Source of the DNA: Tahibacter sp042701255
Lineage (GTDB): Bacteria > Pseudomonadota > Gammaproteobacteria > Xanthomonadales > Rhodanobacteraceae
Assembly (NCBI RefSeq): GCF_042701255.1
Contig: NZ_CP170554.1
Span: 1,922,001 to 1,986,000 of the forward strand
Reading direction: 5' to 3'
Length of the DNA: 64,000 bases
A program made the translations under genes and the position numbers. Below, piece after piece: positions 28,529 through 36,997 of this stretch; within the stretch, counting starts at the first letter, position 1; every line of letters begins with the position of its first letter. The notes under the pieces were generated by a model. That model was given only the letters and a program-made list of their open reading frames with translations. It was not told the origin of the DNA and ran no database searches.

Positions 28529-28648
28529 TCAGGCTTGCAGGAAGACGACGAAGAAGCCCAGCAGCAGCGCGCCGACGGCGAAGGCCACGCGCAGCGGCTC
28601 GAATCCCGCGGCAATCTCGGCGTTCGGTTCAGGGCGGTTGTTGCTCAT
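28529..28648 (-). CDS. 39-aa single-span membrane protein
   Basis: Starts at the ATG at 28648, where GAGG lies 6 bases upstream; the frame stays open to 28744 but has no ribosome site there. MSNNRPEPNAEIAAGFEPLR is followed by one hydrophobic helix (VAFAVGALLLGFFVVFLQ) and the stop. Divergent from pdsR across about 180 bases. No family recognised. It may act with the sortase system, but this is only position. Confidence 0.6.
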   Translation of the reverse strand: MSNNRPEPNAEIAAGFEPLRVAFAVGALLLGFFVVFLQA

Positions 28649-28826
28649 GGGGCACCTCGTCGTTTCAGGGGGCGGCTGCAGTAAACCGCGGAGCACGGCG
28701 ATTCCGCCGGCCGCTTGCGACCTTGTACCGACCAGTTCTGGCAATTTCCGGGCAATCGCCGCGGCGCCGTTGCGGCGCGGCGGCGCACTGCCTACAGTCG
28801 CCGCATCTCACTACCGGGCCTGTCTC

Positions 28827-29516
28827 ATGCCGCGCAGCATCGCCATCGTCGAGGACGAACCGCTGATCCGTGCCAACTACGTCGAGGCGCTGACCCGCTT
28901 CGGCTACGAGGTGCGCGGCTATGCCTCGCGCCCCGAGGCCGAGGCCGCGTTCGCACTGCGCCTGCCCGAGCTCGTCATCATCGACGTCGGACTCGGCGAC
29001 GAACCCGAAGGCGGCTTCGACCTGTGCCGCGCGCTGCGCACGCGCGCAGCGACCTTGCCCATCCTGTTCCTGACCGCGCGCGATTCGGATCTCGACGTGA
29101 TCTCGGGCCTGCGCCTGGGTGCCGACGACTATCTGACCAAGGACGTCTCGCTGCACCAGCTCGCCGCGCGCATCAGCGCGCTGCTGCGCCGCATCGACGC
29201 GCTGCGCAAGCCGGCCGAGGCCGAGAGCGTCATCAGCCACGGTCCGCTGAAGCTGGAACAGGAACGCATGCGCGTGACCTGGAACAGCGAGGAAGTGCCG
29301 CTGACCGTGACCGAGTTCTGGATGGTCCATACGATGGTGCGCTTCCCCGGCCACGTGAAGAACCGCGACCAGCTCATGCGCGAAGCCCAGGTCGTCGTCG
29401 ACGACGCGACGATCACCTCGCACATCAAGCGTATCCGCAAGAAATTCCTCGCCATCGACACGGCCTTCGACGCGATCGACACCGTGCACGGCGTCGGCTA
29501 TCGCTGGAAGCCGTGA
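28827..29516 (+). CDS. pdsR: Dedicated sortase system response regulator
   Basis: 229 aa. Receiver domain (residues 1-120): acidic pocket VEDEP, phospho-acceptor Asp in ELVIIDVGLGDEPEGG, LFLTARDSD, and Lys in DYLTKDVS. The C-terminal OmpR/PhoB winged helix (about 140-229) ends VHGVGYRWKP. Some features match the PdsR branch tied to Gram-negative dedicated sortases, consistent with the class GN sortase and target nearby. The start at 28827 is the first Met giving a normal receiver N-terminus (MPRSIAIVEDE). The partner kinase follows after a repeat-bearing gap. It probably controls the sortase/target genes. Confidence 0.9.
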   Translation: MPRSIAIVEDEPLIRANYVEALTRFGYEVRGYASRPEAEAAFALRLPELVIIDVGLGDEPEGGFDLCRALRTRAATLPILFLTARDSDLDVISGLRLGADDYLTKDVSLHQLAARISALLRRIDALRKPAEAESVISHGPLKLEQERMRVTWNSEEVPLTVTEFWMVHTMVRFPGHVKNRDQLMREAQVVVDDATITSHIKRIRKKFLAIDTAFDAIDTVHGVGYRWKP

Positions 29517-29553
29517 GGTGAGGGATTTCGTCGACACGAAAACAAACCGTAAA

Positions 29554-29712
29554 CCCTCCCCTTCAAGGGGAGGGCATGGGTGGGGATGGGGTTTGCCTTG
29601 CGGTGCGGTTTTGGTCCCCACGCCTCGTTTCGACGAAGAGCGGCCCTGGTGAGATGACGTTCGCGGCACCGACACCCATCCCCACCCCATACCCTCCCCT
29701 TGAAGGGGAGGG
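29554..29712. repeat. Inverted repeat pair, family B
   Basis: A hairpin unit at 29554-29574 (CCCTCCCCTT, C, AAGGGGAGGG) with flank ATGGGTGGGGATGGGG, and the inverted copy at 29674-29712 (CCCATCCCCACCCC then CCCTCCCCTT-G-AAGGGGAGGG). The two roughly 40-base units face each other over about 80 bases, between pdsR and pdsS. A related, interrupted unit lies between trpD and trpC (44798). Confidence 0.7.
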
Positions 29713-29749
29713 CTTGTTTCTAGCCCGGCACGTCTCTGGCCCAGCACGC

Positions 29750-31784
29750 ATGTCCCTTCGCCGCAAACTGCTGCTCGTCGCGCTCGCCATGCTGGCCCTG
29801 CCCTGGGCCGGCTGGCAGTTCGTGCGCCAGATGGAAGTGCTGCTGCGCCAGGGACAGGAGCAGACCCTGATCGCTTCGGGCAAGGCGCTGACGCGCAGCC
29901 TCGCCGCGATCAACGCCGACCTGCCGCCGCCCGGCGACGCGGTCTACGTGCACGAGCTCGACGCGCCGCTGCAGATCGACGGCTATGCCGACGACTGGCT
30001 CGGCCTGCGCGCGTATTCGCAGAACCTCGGTCCGGACCAGGATGCGCAGAAGCTCAAGCTCACGATGGCCGAGGACGCGGCCTGGCTGTACGTGCTGATC
30101 GAAGTGCGCGACACGACGCGCCGGCGCGCCGATGCGCGCGACGTGGCCGTGGCCCAGGCCGATCGCATCGAGCTGGGCCTGGACCGCGGCGGCGCCGAAC
30201 GCCGCTATCTGATCGCGAGCGCGGCGCCGGGCTCGTTCGACGCCGTTGCGCGCGGCGCCGACGGCGCCGGTCTGCCGCTGACCTTGAGCGGCGAGTGGCA
30301 GGAAGACGCGGCCGGCTATCGCGTCGAGCTGCGCCTGCCGCATGCGCAGCGTCCGGATCGCCTGTCGTTGCATCTGTTCGATGCCGGCGGCAACGGCGAC
30401 GTGGCGCTGGACCGCATGCCGCTGCTGGCCTATTCCGACTCGCTCGCCGCCGAGCTGGCCCAGTTCGCACCCGAAGCCACGCGCGCGCGGCTGCTCAGCA
30501 GCGAAGGCTGGCTGCTGGCCGAGAGCGGCCAGCTCGCCGCGCCCGCGGCGGCCTCGCCGGCGCAGGAGCCTTCGGCGATCGCGCGCTGGTCGTATCGCTG
30601 GCTGATCGCACCGGCACTGCAGGGTTCGACCGCACTGGCCGAGCGCAAGCCGCGCGTGGACGCCCCCGAACTCTGGCAGGCCCTGTCGGGCGTGCCGTCG
30701 ACGAGCTGGCGCGCAGGTTCGGAGCAGAGCGACGTCGTGCTCGTCGCGGCACTGCCGCTGCAGCTGCGCGGCGAGACGCGCGGCGCGCTGGTGCTGGAGC
30801 AGGTCAATACCGCATTGCCGCTGCTGACCGATGCGGCGTTGCAGCGTCTGGCGCTGATCAGTGTCGCCGCGCTGCTGCTGGCCGGCGGCGTGCTGTTCGT
30901 GTTCGCGACCTGGCTGTCGGTGCGCATACGCCGGCTGCGCGACGGCGCCGAGCGCGCGCTGGCCGCCGACGGCCGCATCCAGGGCCGCGTGCCGCTGACC
31001 GACACGCGCGACGAGCTCGGCGATCTCGCACGCAGCTTCCAGCAGCTGCTCGATGCGGTCGGTGCGTATACCGACTATCTGCGCACCCTCGCGTCCAAGC
31101 TCTCGCACGAGCTGCACACGCCGCTGGCCATCGTCAAATCCTCGCTCGACAATCTCGAGCACCATCCGATCTCCTCCGACGCGCGCGCCTACGTGCTGCG
31201 CGCGCGCGACGGCGTCGACCGGCTGACGAGCATCGTCCGCGCGATGAGCGAATCCAGCCGCATGGAGCGCGCGATCGCCTCGGCCGACGGCGAGGACTTC
31301 GATCTCGCCGAGGGTCGTGCGCGGCTGCGCCGAGGCGTACCGGCCGCTGGTCGCGCCGCGACGCATCGAATGCGAAGTGCCGGCCCAGCCCGTACCCATG
31401 CACGGCGCGCCGGAGCTCATCGCCCAGGCGCTGGACAAGCTTGTCGACAACGCCCGTTCGTTCACGCCGGAACAGGGCTGGATACGCATCGCGCTGGAAG
31501 CCGGCAGCGACGGCATCGTGCTGCGCGTGGCCAATCAGGGCCCCGAACTGCCGCTGGCCATGCAGGGCCGCCTGTTCGATTCCCTGGTCAGCCTGCGCGA
31601 AGGCCCGTCGCGCGGCGAGGCGCCACACCTGGGCCTGGGCCTCTACGTCGTGCGCCTGGTCGCCGAACGCCACGGCGGCAATGCCGCCGCGCACAACCTC
31701 GTCAGCGGCGACGGCGTCGAATTCAGCCTGCGCCTGCGCGGCATGCCGCGCGTCGCCGCGGCGACGCGGCGCGGTACAGGCTGA
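29750..31784 (+). pseudogene. pdsS: Dedicated sortase system histidine kinase, frameshifted
   Basis: From the ATG at 29750: a membrane helix with the family-like MLALPWAGWQFVRQME, a long periplasmic sensor domain, a second helix near residue 370, a HAMP region, and the dimerisation box with phospho-acceptor His453 (LSHELHTPLAIVKS). At 31312-31314 a GGG appears where GG would keep the frame (DLAE-VVRGCAEAYRP); downstream the frame of 31317-31784 holds the ATPase domain (N box KLVDNARSFTPEQG, G box HLGLGLYVVRLVAERHGG). Restoring one base gives about 677 aa. Sequencing error or recent lesion; if real, the kinase lacks its catalytic domain. Confidence 0.87.
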
Positions 31785-31852
31785 TTTCGCTCGCGCTCTT
31801 CCCGGTCGAGGGAGCCGTATTCCTCTTTCTCCGATTTCCCCGCTCCTTGATT

Positions 31853-32030
31853 CCCCTCTCTCCTCGCGGGAGAGGGGGCAGGGGAGGGGGGCTGCCGGAG
31901 CCAACTCCGCGGTTGAATTCGCGCCGTCGTTTTCAATGACGGGCGAGACTGCAGGCTGCATTTGCGGCTCGCCCATGCTGAAAAGCTCTCGTTCCCCTGG
32001 CGCCTCTCCCGCGAGGGGAGAGGGAATTCC
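31853..32030. repeat. Inverted hairpin pair, family C, before trpE
   Basis: Two GC hairpins, 31853-31878 (CTCTCTCCTCGCGGGAGAG core) and 32003-32023 (CCTCTCCC-GCGA-GGGGAGAGG), in inverted orientation about 125 bases apart, filling much of the 340-base gap between pdsS and trpE. One or both could also act as terminators for the upstream transcript. The rest of the gap shows no gene. Confidence 0.6.
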
Positions 32031-32125
32031 CGCTCTCCGGCGCGCGGCGCGGCTTATTCCGCCTCACGATTTCCTGCCCCGGCGTCTCTTGCTATCGTGA
32101 CCAGCCCCGACCGTCGAGATTGGCC

Positions 32126-33601
32126 GTGATTTCCCAGGACGAATTCCAGGCGCTGGCCGCGGAAGGCTACAACCGCATTCCGCTGATGCGCGAGGTGCTG
32201 TCGGACCTCGACACGCCGCTGTCGGTCTATCTCAAGCTCGCCGACGGGCCGTATACCTATCTGCTCGAATCGGTCGAAGGCGGCGAATCCTGGGGCCGTC
32301 ATTCCATCATCGGCCTGCCGTGCCGGCGCGTGTATTCGCTGCGCGGCAAGACCCTGACGGTGTCGGAGTTCGGCGAAACCGTGGCCACGCGCGAGCTGGC
32401 CGATCCGCTCGCCGACATCGATGCGCTCAGGACCGAGTTCCGCGTGCCGCGTCTGCCGCAGCTGCCGGCGTTCACGGGCGGCCTCGTCGGTTTCTTCGGT
32501 TTCGAGACCATCGGCTACATCGAGCCGCGGCTGGCCGGCTGGGACAAGCCCGATCAGCTCGGCACGCCCGACGCGCTGCTGATGCTGTCGGAGGAAGTCG
32601 CGGTCTTCGACAACCTCAAGGGCCGCCTGTATCTGATCGTGCATGCGGACCCGTCCGAGCCGCAGGCCTACGCGCGTGCCGTGCGCCGCCTCGACGAACT
32701 GAGTTTCCGCCTGCGCCGCTCGGGCGCCGGCTATCCGGACGTGCTCGATCCCAAGCTGCTCGACGAGGGCGATTTCGTCTCGGGCTTCACGCGCGAGGGT
32801 TTCATCGCCGCGGTGGAAAAAAGCAAGGAATACATTCGTTCCGGCGACGTGTTCCAGGTCGTGCTGTCGCAGCGCATGAGCGTGCCGTTCCGCGCGCGGC
32901 CGGTCGACGTCTACCGCGCGCTGCGTTCGCTGAATCCGTCGCCGTACATGTATTTCCTCGATCTCGGCGGCTACCAGATCGTCGGCTCCTCGCCGGAAAT
33001 CCTGGTGCGGCTCAAGCAGGGCCGCGTCGTGCTGCGGCCGATCGCCGGTACGCGTCCGCGCGGCGCGACGCCGGAACAGGATCTGGCGCTGGAGGCGGAA
33101 CTGCTGGCCGATCCCAAGGAGCGCGCCGAGCACCTGATGCTGATCGATCTCGGCCGCAACGACGTCGGCCGCATCGCGCGCACGGGCACGGTCGAGGTCA
33201 CCGAGCGCTTCGCGGTCGAGCGCTATTCGCACGTGATGCATATCGTTTCGCAGGTCGAAGGCGAACTCGCCGAAGGGCTCAGCTACATGGACGTGCTGCG
33301 CGCGAGCTTTCCGGCCGGCACGGTCAGCGGTGCGCCCAAGATCCGCGCGCTCGAAGTCATCCAGGAGCTCGAGCCGATACGCCGCAACATCTATTCCGGC
33401 GCGGTCGGCTACATCGGCTGGTGGGGCGACGGCGACACGGCGATCGCGATCCGCACGGCCGTGATCCAGGACGGCCGCCTGCACGTGCAGGCCGGCGCCG
33501 GCATCGTCTACGACTCGGACCCGGCGACCGAATGGGACGAGACCATGAACAAGGGCCGCGCGCTGTTCCGCGCCGTCGCGCAGGCTGCCGGCGGGCTCTG
33601 A
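32126..33601 (+). CDS. trpE: Anthranilate synthase component I
   Basis: About 491 aa from the GTG at 32126 (GAG 8 bases upstream; the TTG at 32120 is an alternative). It makes anthranilate from chorismate using ammonia released by TrpG. Visible motifs are the tryptophan-feedback region LLESVEGGESWGRHSIIG near the start, and the chorismate-binding core: RSGDVFQVVLSQRM, SSPEILVRL, PIAGTRPRGAT, LMLIDLGRNDVGRI, SFPAGTVSGAPKIRA and AGAGIVYDSDP. It lies about 6 kb from trpG. No leader peptide with Trp codons was seen. Confidence 0.97.
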   Translation: MISQDEFQALAAEGYNRIPLMREVLSDLDTPLSVYLKLADGPYTYLLESVEGGESWGRHSIIGLPCRRVYSLRGKTLTVSEFGETVATRELADPLADIDALRTEFRVPRLPQLPAFTGGLVGFFGFETIGYIEPRLAGWDKPDQLGTPDALLMLSEEVAVFDNLKGRLYLIVHADPSEPQAYARAVRRLDELSFRLRRSGAGYPDVLDPKLLDEGDFVSGFTREGFIAAVEKSKEYIRSGDVFQVVLSQRMSVPFRARPVDVYRALRSLNPSPYMYFLDLGGYQIVGSSPEILVRLKQGRVVLRPIAGTRPRGATPEQDLALEAELLADPKERAEHLMLIDLGRNDVGRIARTGTVEVTERFAVERYSHVMHIVSQVEGELAEGLSYMDVLRASFPAGTVSGAPKIRALEVIQELEPIRRNIYSGAVGYIGWWGDGDTAIAIRTAVIQDGRLHVQAGAGIVYDSDPATEWDETMNKGRALFRAVAQAAGGL

Positions 33602-34118
33602 GGCATTCGTCGGCGGGCCGCGCGTGCAGGAGCAGCGCCGTCGCCGGCGCGGTGGCCGTTGTCGGGTTCTCCCGCAGCGGATGAGGTAAACAGCTGTCTC
33701 GCCGGGTCGGTGCCGTTGCGCGCGATCGCGCGAGCGAGTGGATGACGAAGACCGTGGCGGGTTCGCGTTTTGGCCGTCTCGTCGCGGCGTTTGCCGGCTC
33801 TCGATGATCGACGAGGACAGTGTTCCGGCGGGTCGACGGTGCAGCTCCCCGTGTACATGCGCGACGCGATGGCGGGCGCTGCGGTTTCCCGTATCCGGTT
33901 CCGCTGCCGGAGCCGTGCGCCGCGGTAGTGATTAACGCGTAGCGGCCGCGGCGATCCGGGAAATCCCTCAGGAAAACCGAAATTTCGCGTAAATGATCCG
34001 TCAGCGGACCGGCGCAATTGTGGCGCTTTGCAACAAAGCGGCATCGCCACGATTGTTGACTGGCTTCTGCCGGAGGCGTCTCCGACCATGGCCGCAAATC
34101 GCGTCATTGGAGATTCCC
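33602..34118 (+). other. 517-base intergenic region
   Basis: Contains only poorly supported reading frames on either strand. Near its end a perfect hairpin (CGCTTTG CAA CAAAGCG, 34024-34040) precedes the GTG start of the next gene and could be a regulatory element. Nothing else was recognised. Confidence 0.4.
34024..34040. promoter_or_regulatory. Short palindrome upstream of the GNAT-like gene
   Basis: CGCTTTG, CAA, CAAAGCG: a 7-bp perfect dyad, about 80 bases before the start at 34119. Could be an operator or mRNA hairpin; no protein family can be assigned. Confidence 0.3.
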
Positions 34119-35183
34119 GTGTCCACGCCTCCGGCCGCAGCGGCCTCGAATCTGCGCATTCGTCTGTTCTGGCGCTGGCAAGCCTGGCGTCTGCGTCGCA
34201 TGGCCGTGCAGGACTCGCCGCGCTCGGCCGGGGTGTTCGTGAACTTCGCCGCACTCGATCATCGCGGTCACGCGGACGCGATCGGCGAGCTCGCCGCGGC
34301 GATGACGCCGATCGTCGCGTCGGCACCGGCTCTGGCCGCCGCCGAAGTGCGCCAGCGCCTCGCGCGCGAAATGCGCGCACGCGCCTGTGCCGTCGTGCTG
34401 ACGGCGGGCAAGAGCGCCGTCGGCGGCTATGCCTGGGCAGCGGTACTGCCGCCGGCCGATGCGCTGGACCGCGTGCGCGCCAATCTCTCGCTGGCCGGCG
34501 TGTCCGCGGAAACCTGGATCGCGCTGAGCCGGCGTCTCGCCGACCGGCCGCTGCTCGTGCTGCACGAACTCGGCCTCGACGTGCGCTATCGCCGCGGGTT
34601 CGCGCCGCTGAAGCAGCTGCTCAAGCCGCTGTGCGAATTCGGTCTGCAGCAGCAGGCCCGCACGGCGTTCTGGTGCGCGCCGCGCGACAGCACCTTGCAG
34701 GCGATCTCGATCGCGTTCGGCGCGCGCGTCCTGCACGAATCCGGCGACTTCGTGTTCTTCCTGCTCGACGATCTGGCCAGCGTCGCCCACGTGCTGTCCA
34801 CCCTGCCGGCCGGTGACATTTCCGACCGGCTTGCCCGCGTAGGCCCGCCGCGGCGCCGGCGCGAGCGCCTCGAGGCGCTGCCGGCCGATCTGGTTGCGCG
34901 CGCACAGGTTGCGGAGCGGCTCGCCGCAGCCGACGCCGACGCCGAAGCGGCGTCGGCTGCGGCCGATGCCGTCGTCCATCTCGCCGCACGCCGCGCGCTG
35001 GTGAATGCGCGCGCCGCGGCAGTGAATGCCGCGACGCCGGAAACGGCCGGGATCGCCGGCGCGGTAGGAATCGTCGGCGCTGCCGACGTCGCGAATGCCG
35101 TCGATGTCGCCGCGACTGCCGAGCCGCCGCTGCAGGCCTTGCCGCAGCGCCTGTCGGCGCTGTTTCCGCGCCGCGCCGGCTGA
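34119..35183 (+). CDS. Hypothetical protein, possibly acetyltransferase-fold
   Basis: About 354 aa from the GTG at 34119 (GGAG 5 bases upstream); the frame extends back to 33993 with no ribosome site. Part of the middle (VLHELGLDVRYRRGFAPLKQLLKPLCEFGLQQQ..., followed by FGARVLHESGDFVFF) has the arrangement of a GNAT-like fold, with an RxxxxxxL segment and a later 'gfr' strand, but the match is weak. The last ~70 residues are Ala/Val/Asp-rich and low-complexity. No signal peptide or membrane helix. Function not recognised. Confidence 0.6.
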   Translation: MSTPPAAAASNLRIRLFWRWQAWRLRRMAVQDSPRSAGVFVNFAALDHRGHADAIGELAAAMTPIVASAPALAAAEVRQRLAREMRARACAVVLTAGKSAVGGYAWAAVLPPADALDRVRANLSLAGVSAETWIALSRRLADRPLLVLHELGLDVRYRRGFAPLKQLLKPLCEFGLQQQARTAFWCAPRDSTLQAISIAFGARVLHESGDFVFFLLDDLASVAHVLSTLPAGDISDRLARVGPPRRRRERLEALPADLVARAQVAERLAAADADAEAASAAADAVVHLAARRALVNARAAAVNAATPETAGIAGAVGIVGAADVANAVDVAATAEPPLQALPQRLSALFPRRAG

Positions 35184-35353
35184 CTACGGCGGGCGCGAAT
35201 CGCCCGGACTCCGCGCCGTGATGCCGCGGCATCACGGCGGCTGAATCGACTCCGGCCGGGCGGTCGACGCAGGAGGTCGACGAAACTACCATCCGGCACT
35301 GGTGGCGCCCGGATCGGACGCGCCGGACTATCCTGTCGCGGAGATCATCGAAC

Positions 35354-35749
35354 ATGCGCCTGCTTGCGGGACTCCTGTTGCCGTTTCTCGCCGTTCCGGC
35401 CGGCGCCGCGTCGCGCGACTCCGACGACTTGCCCGTCGTCGCCAGACTCGTCTCGGTCGAGCCCAAGCAGGCCGATTGCGGCATCCAGTTCGTCGGAACG
35501 ACGGCAACCTATCTCGTCATCGAGGGGCCTGCTGCCTTGAGCGGAAAGCAGATCAAGGTCGTCGTCCCGTGTATCGAGATGCCGAGGAAGATGTATGGCC
35601 CCGAGGCCGGCGATCTCGACGCCTTCGTACCGGGGCAGACTCACCATCTCATCGTCACGAAGCAGAAAGCGCGCCTCGACGCGCCCGAGAAACTGCCGGA
35701 CGATCCGAACGGGTTCTATCTCGAGGCCGCTTCGCTCGAACCGTTGTGA
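35354..35749 (+). CDS. Secreted hypothetical protein
   Basis: 131 aa with a signal peptide (MRLLAGLLLPFLAVPAGAA). The mature part has two cysteines (QADCGIQF, VVVPCIEMP) and looks like a small beta-rich domain. No family recognised. Ends 312 bases before the convergent membrane-protein gene. Confidence 0.7.
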   Translation: MRLLAGLLLPFLAVPAGAASRDSDDLPVVARLVSVEPKQADCGIQFVGTTATYLVIEGPAALSGKQIKVVVPCIEMPRKMYGPEAGDLDAFVPGQTHHLIVTKQKARLDAPEKLPDDPNGFYLEAASLEPL

Positions 35750-36061
35750 GGCGATGAGCGTCGTGACGTCACGGAGCTGATCCGGGGCTCCTGTCGCCCT
35801 GACGAGCTGAGCGGATCACCTGTAAATCGCCGTGCTTGCCGTCGAGTCGGCGCGACAGATATTGCCGTGGCGTCCGTCGGCGCTGTTTCCGCAATGCGCG
35901 GCCCGAACCGGCGGCTTCAAGGCTTCGCTGCCGTAGCGGCACGCACATCGCCTCTTTCCATCTCCTGTGCCGCGATGGTCGTGACTGGATCCGTTGCGTT
36001 GCTGCCGGCACTCGCGGGCCGGCGCGTGCACGTTGCCTACCGGTAATCCGGACGGGATCTT
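35750..36061. other. 312-base convergent intergenic region
   Basis: Between the secreted protein (plus) and the 306-aa membrane protein (minus). Short minus-strand frames exist but have no ribosome site or convincing composition. No RNA gene or repeat noticed. Confidence 0.35.
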
Positions 36062-36982
36062 CTACTTCGGTTCGATGATCGGATTTTCTATGCGGCTGGC
36101 GAGTCTGGCGATGGCTGCTTCGGGAGATTCATGCGGTGCCGGCGAAACATCGGGCGGTATCCCATCGTGCTCGACGGGAATGACGTGGCTTTTCTCGAGA
36201 TAGCCCTGGGCGATCGGGAAAGGTTGGCGGCGGCCGGCAATCGTCGAAAGCAGCGTGGCCAGGGTCAGTCCGATCAAGGTGAGGATGTCCGACGAGCGGA
36301 AATAACCCGCGATGCAGCTCAGCAATCCGCCGCCGGGACTGCAGGAATCGGGCGTCGGCGTCGTGGTCCACATGACGAGCAGGTAAGCGGCTACCGCGAA
36401 CGCCCCGACGATGACGACCGCCGACCAATGAGGCGTGATGTAGCTGCCTTCGACGGCCATGTCCTGCTTGTAGTCGAGCGCGAGCGAACTGGTCGCCAGG
36501 CGCTGCATCGATCGGCCCGGATTCACCGGCCACGGGCGAAGTTTGTGCTGCTGCAGGGTATGCCGGATGGCCTGCTCGTCCGCGTCACTGGATGGCGCGA
36601 GCGTCACGACGACCTTGCATTTGTCCGTCGGCGCATTGACCTCGAACAGCCATGTGTCGAGCGGCGGAAGCTCCTGGAAATGCACCTCCCAGATGCCGCG
36701 CTGGAGCTTGTTCTTGTTCTCCAGAAACACCTTCGATCCCGCCCGGACGATGGAATGCGTGATCGGTGCATGCGGGTGCAGCTCGATCCGCAGGGTGTAG
36801 GGACCTCCGTCCAGCGATTCTTCTTCGAGGTTCTGCACGAAGACACGCGCGCGATGGTCCGTTTCCTTCGCTCGCGTGCAGTACAGCGCGATCGCGTGCC
36901 GGGCGACGTAGCGGACGAATACGCCGAGCACGAGTGCATAAACCACCCAGATCACGAGTTGAACAACGAGGCCGATGCCCAT
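36062..36982 (-). CDS. Membrane protein of a two-gene module
   Basis: 306 aa; AAGGA 8 bases before the ATG at 36982. One N-terminal membrane helix (GLVVQLVIWVVYALVLGVFV), then a soluble region of about 160 residues rich in beta strands with a segment like an extracytoplasmic sandwich domain (GGPYTLRIELHPHAPITH...GIWEVHFQELPPLDTWLFEVNAP), then two more helices (about 190-210 and 233-255) and a basic/acidic tail. It starts 15 bases after the stop of the upstream Cache/PAS-like gene, so the two form one operon. No known family was recognised. Confidence 0.8.
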   Translation of the reverse strand: MGIGLVVQLVIWVVYALVLGVFVRYVARHAIALYCTRAKETDHRARVFVQNLEEESLDGGPYTLRIELHPHAPITHSIVRAGSKVFLENKNKLQRGIWEVHFQELPPLDTWLFEVNAPTDKCKVVVTLAPSSDADEQAIRHTLQQHKLRPWPVNPGRSMQRLATSSLALDYKQDMAVEGSYITPHWSAVVIVGAFAVAAYLLVMWTTTPTPDSCSPGGGLLSCIAGYFRSSDILTLIGLTLATLLSTIAGRRQPFPIAQGYLEKSHVIPVEHDGIPPDVSPAPHESPEAAIARLASRIENPIIEPK

Positions 36983-36997
36983 CGTCGGATTCCTTCG

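Noticed and set aside
29750..31784. Programmed frameshift in pdsS
   Set aside because: The site is GAGGGTCG, not a classic slippery heptamer, and no downstream structure or stop arrangement supports recoding. An indel or sequencing error is simpler.
31785..32125. Tryptophan attenuator before trpE
   Set aside because: No leader peptide with Trp codons; the hairpins there belong to a repeat pair.
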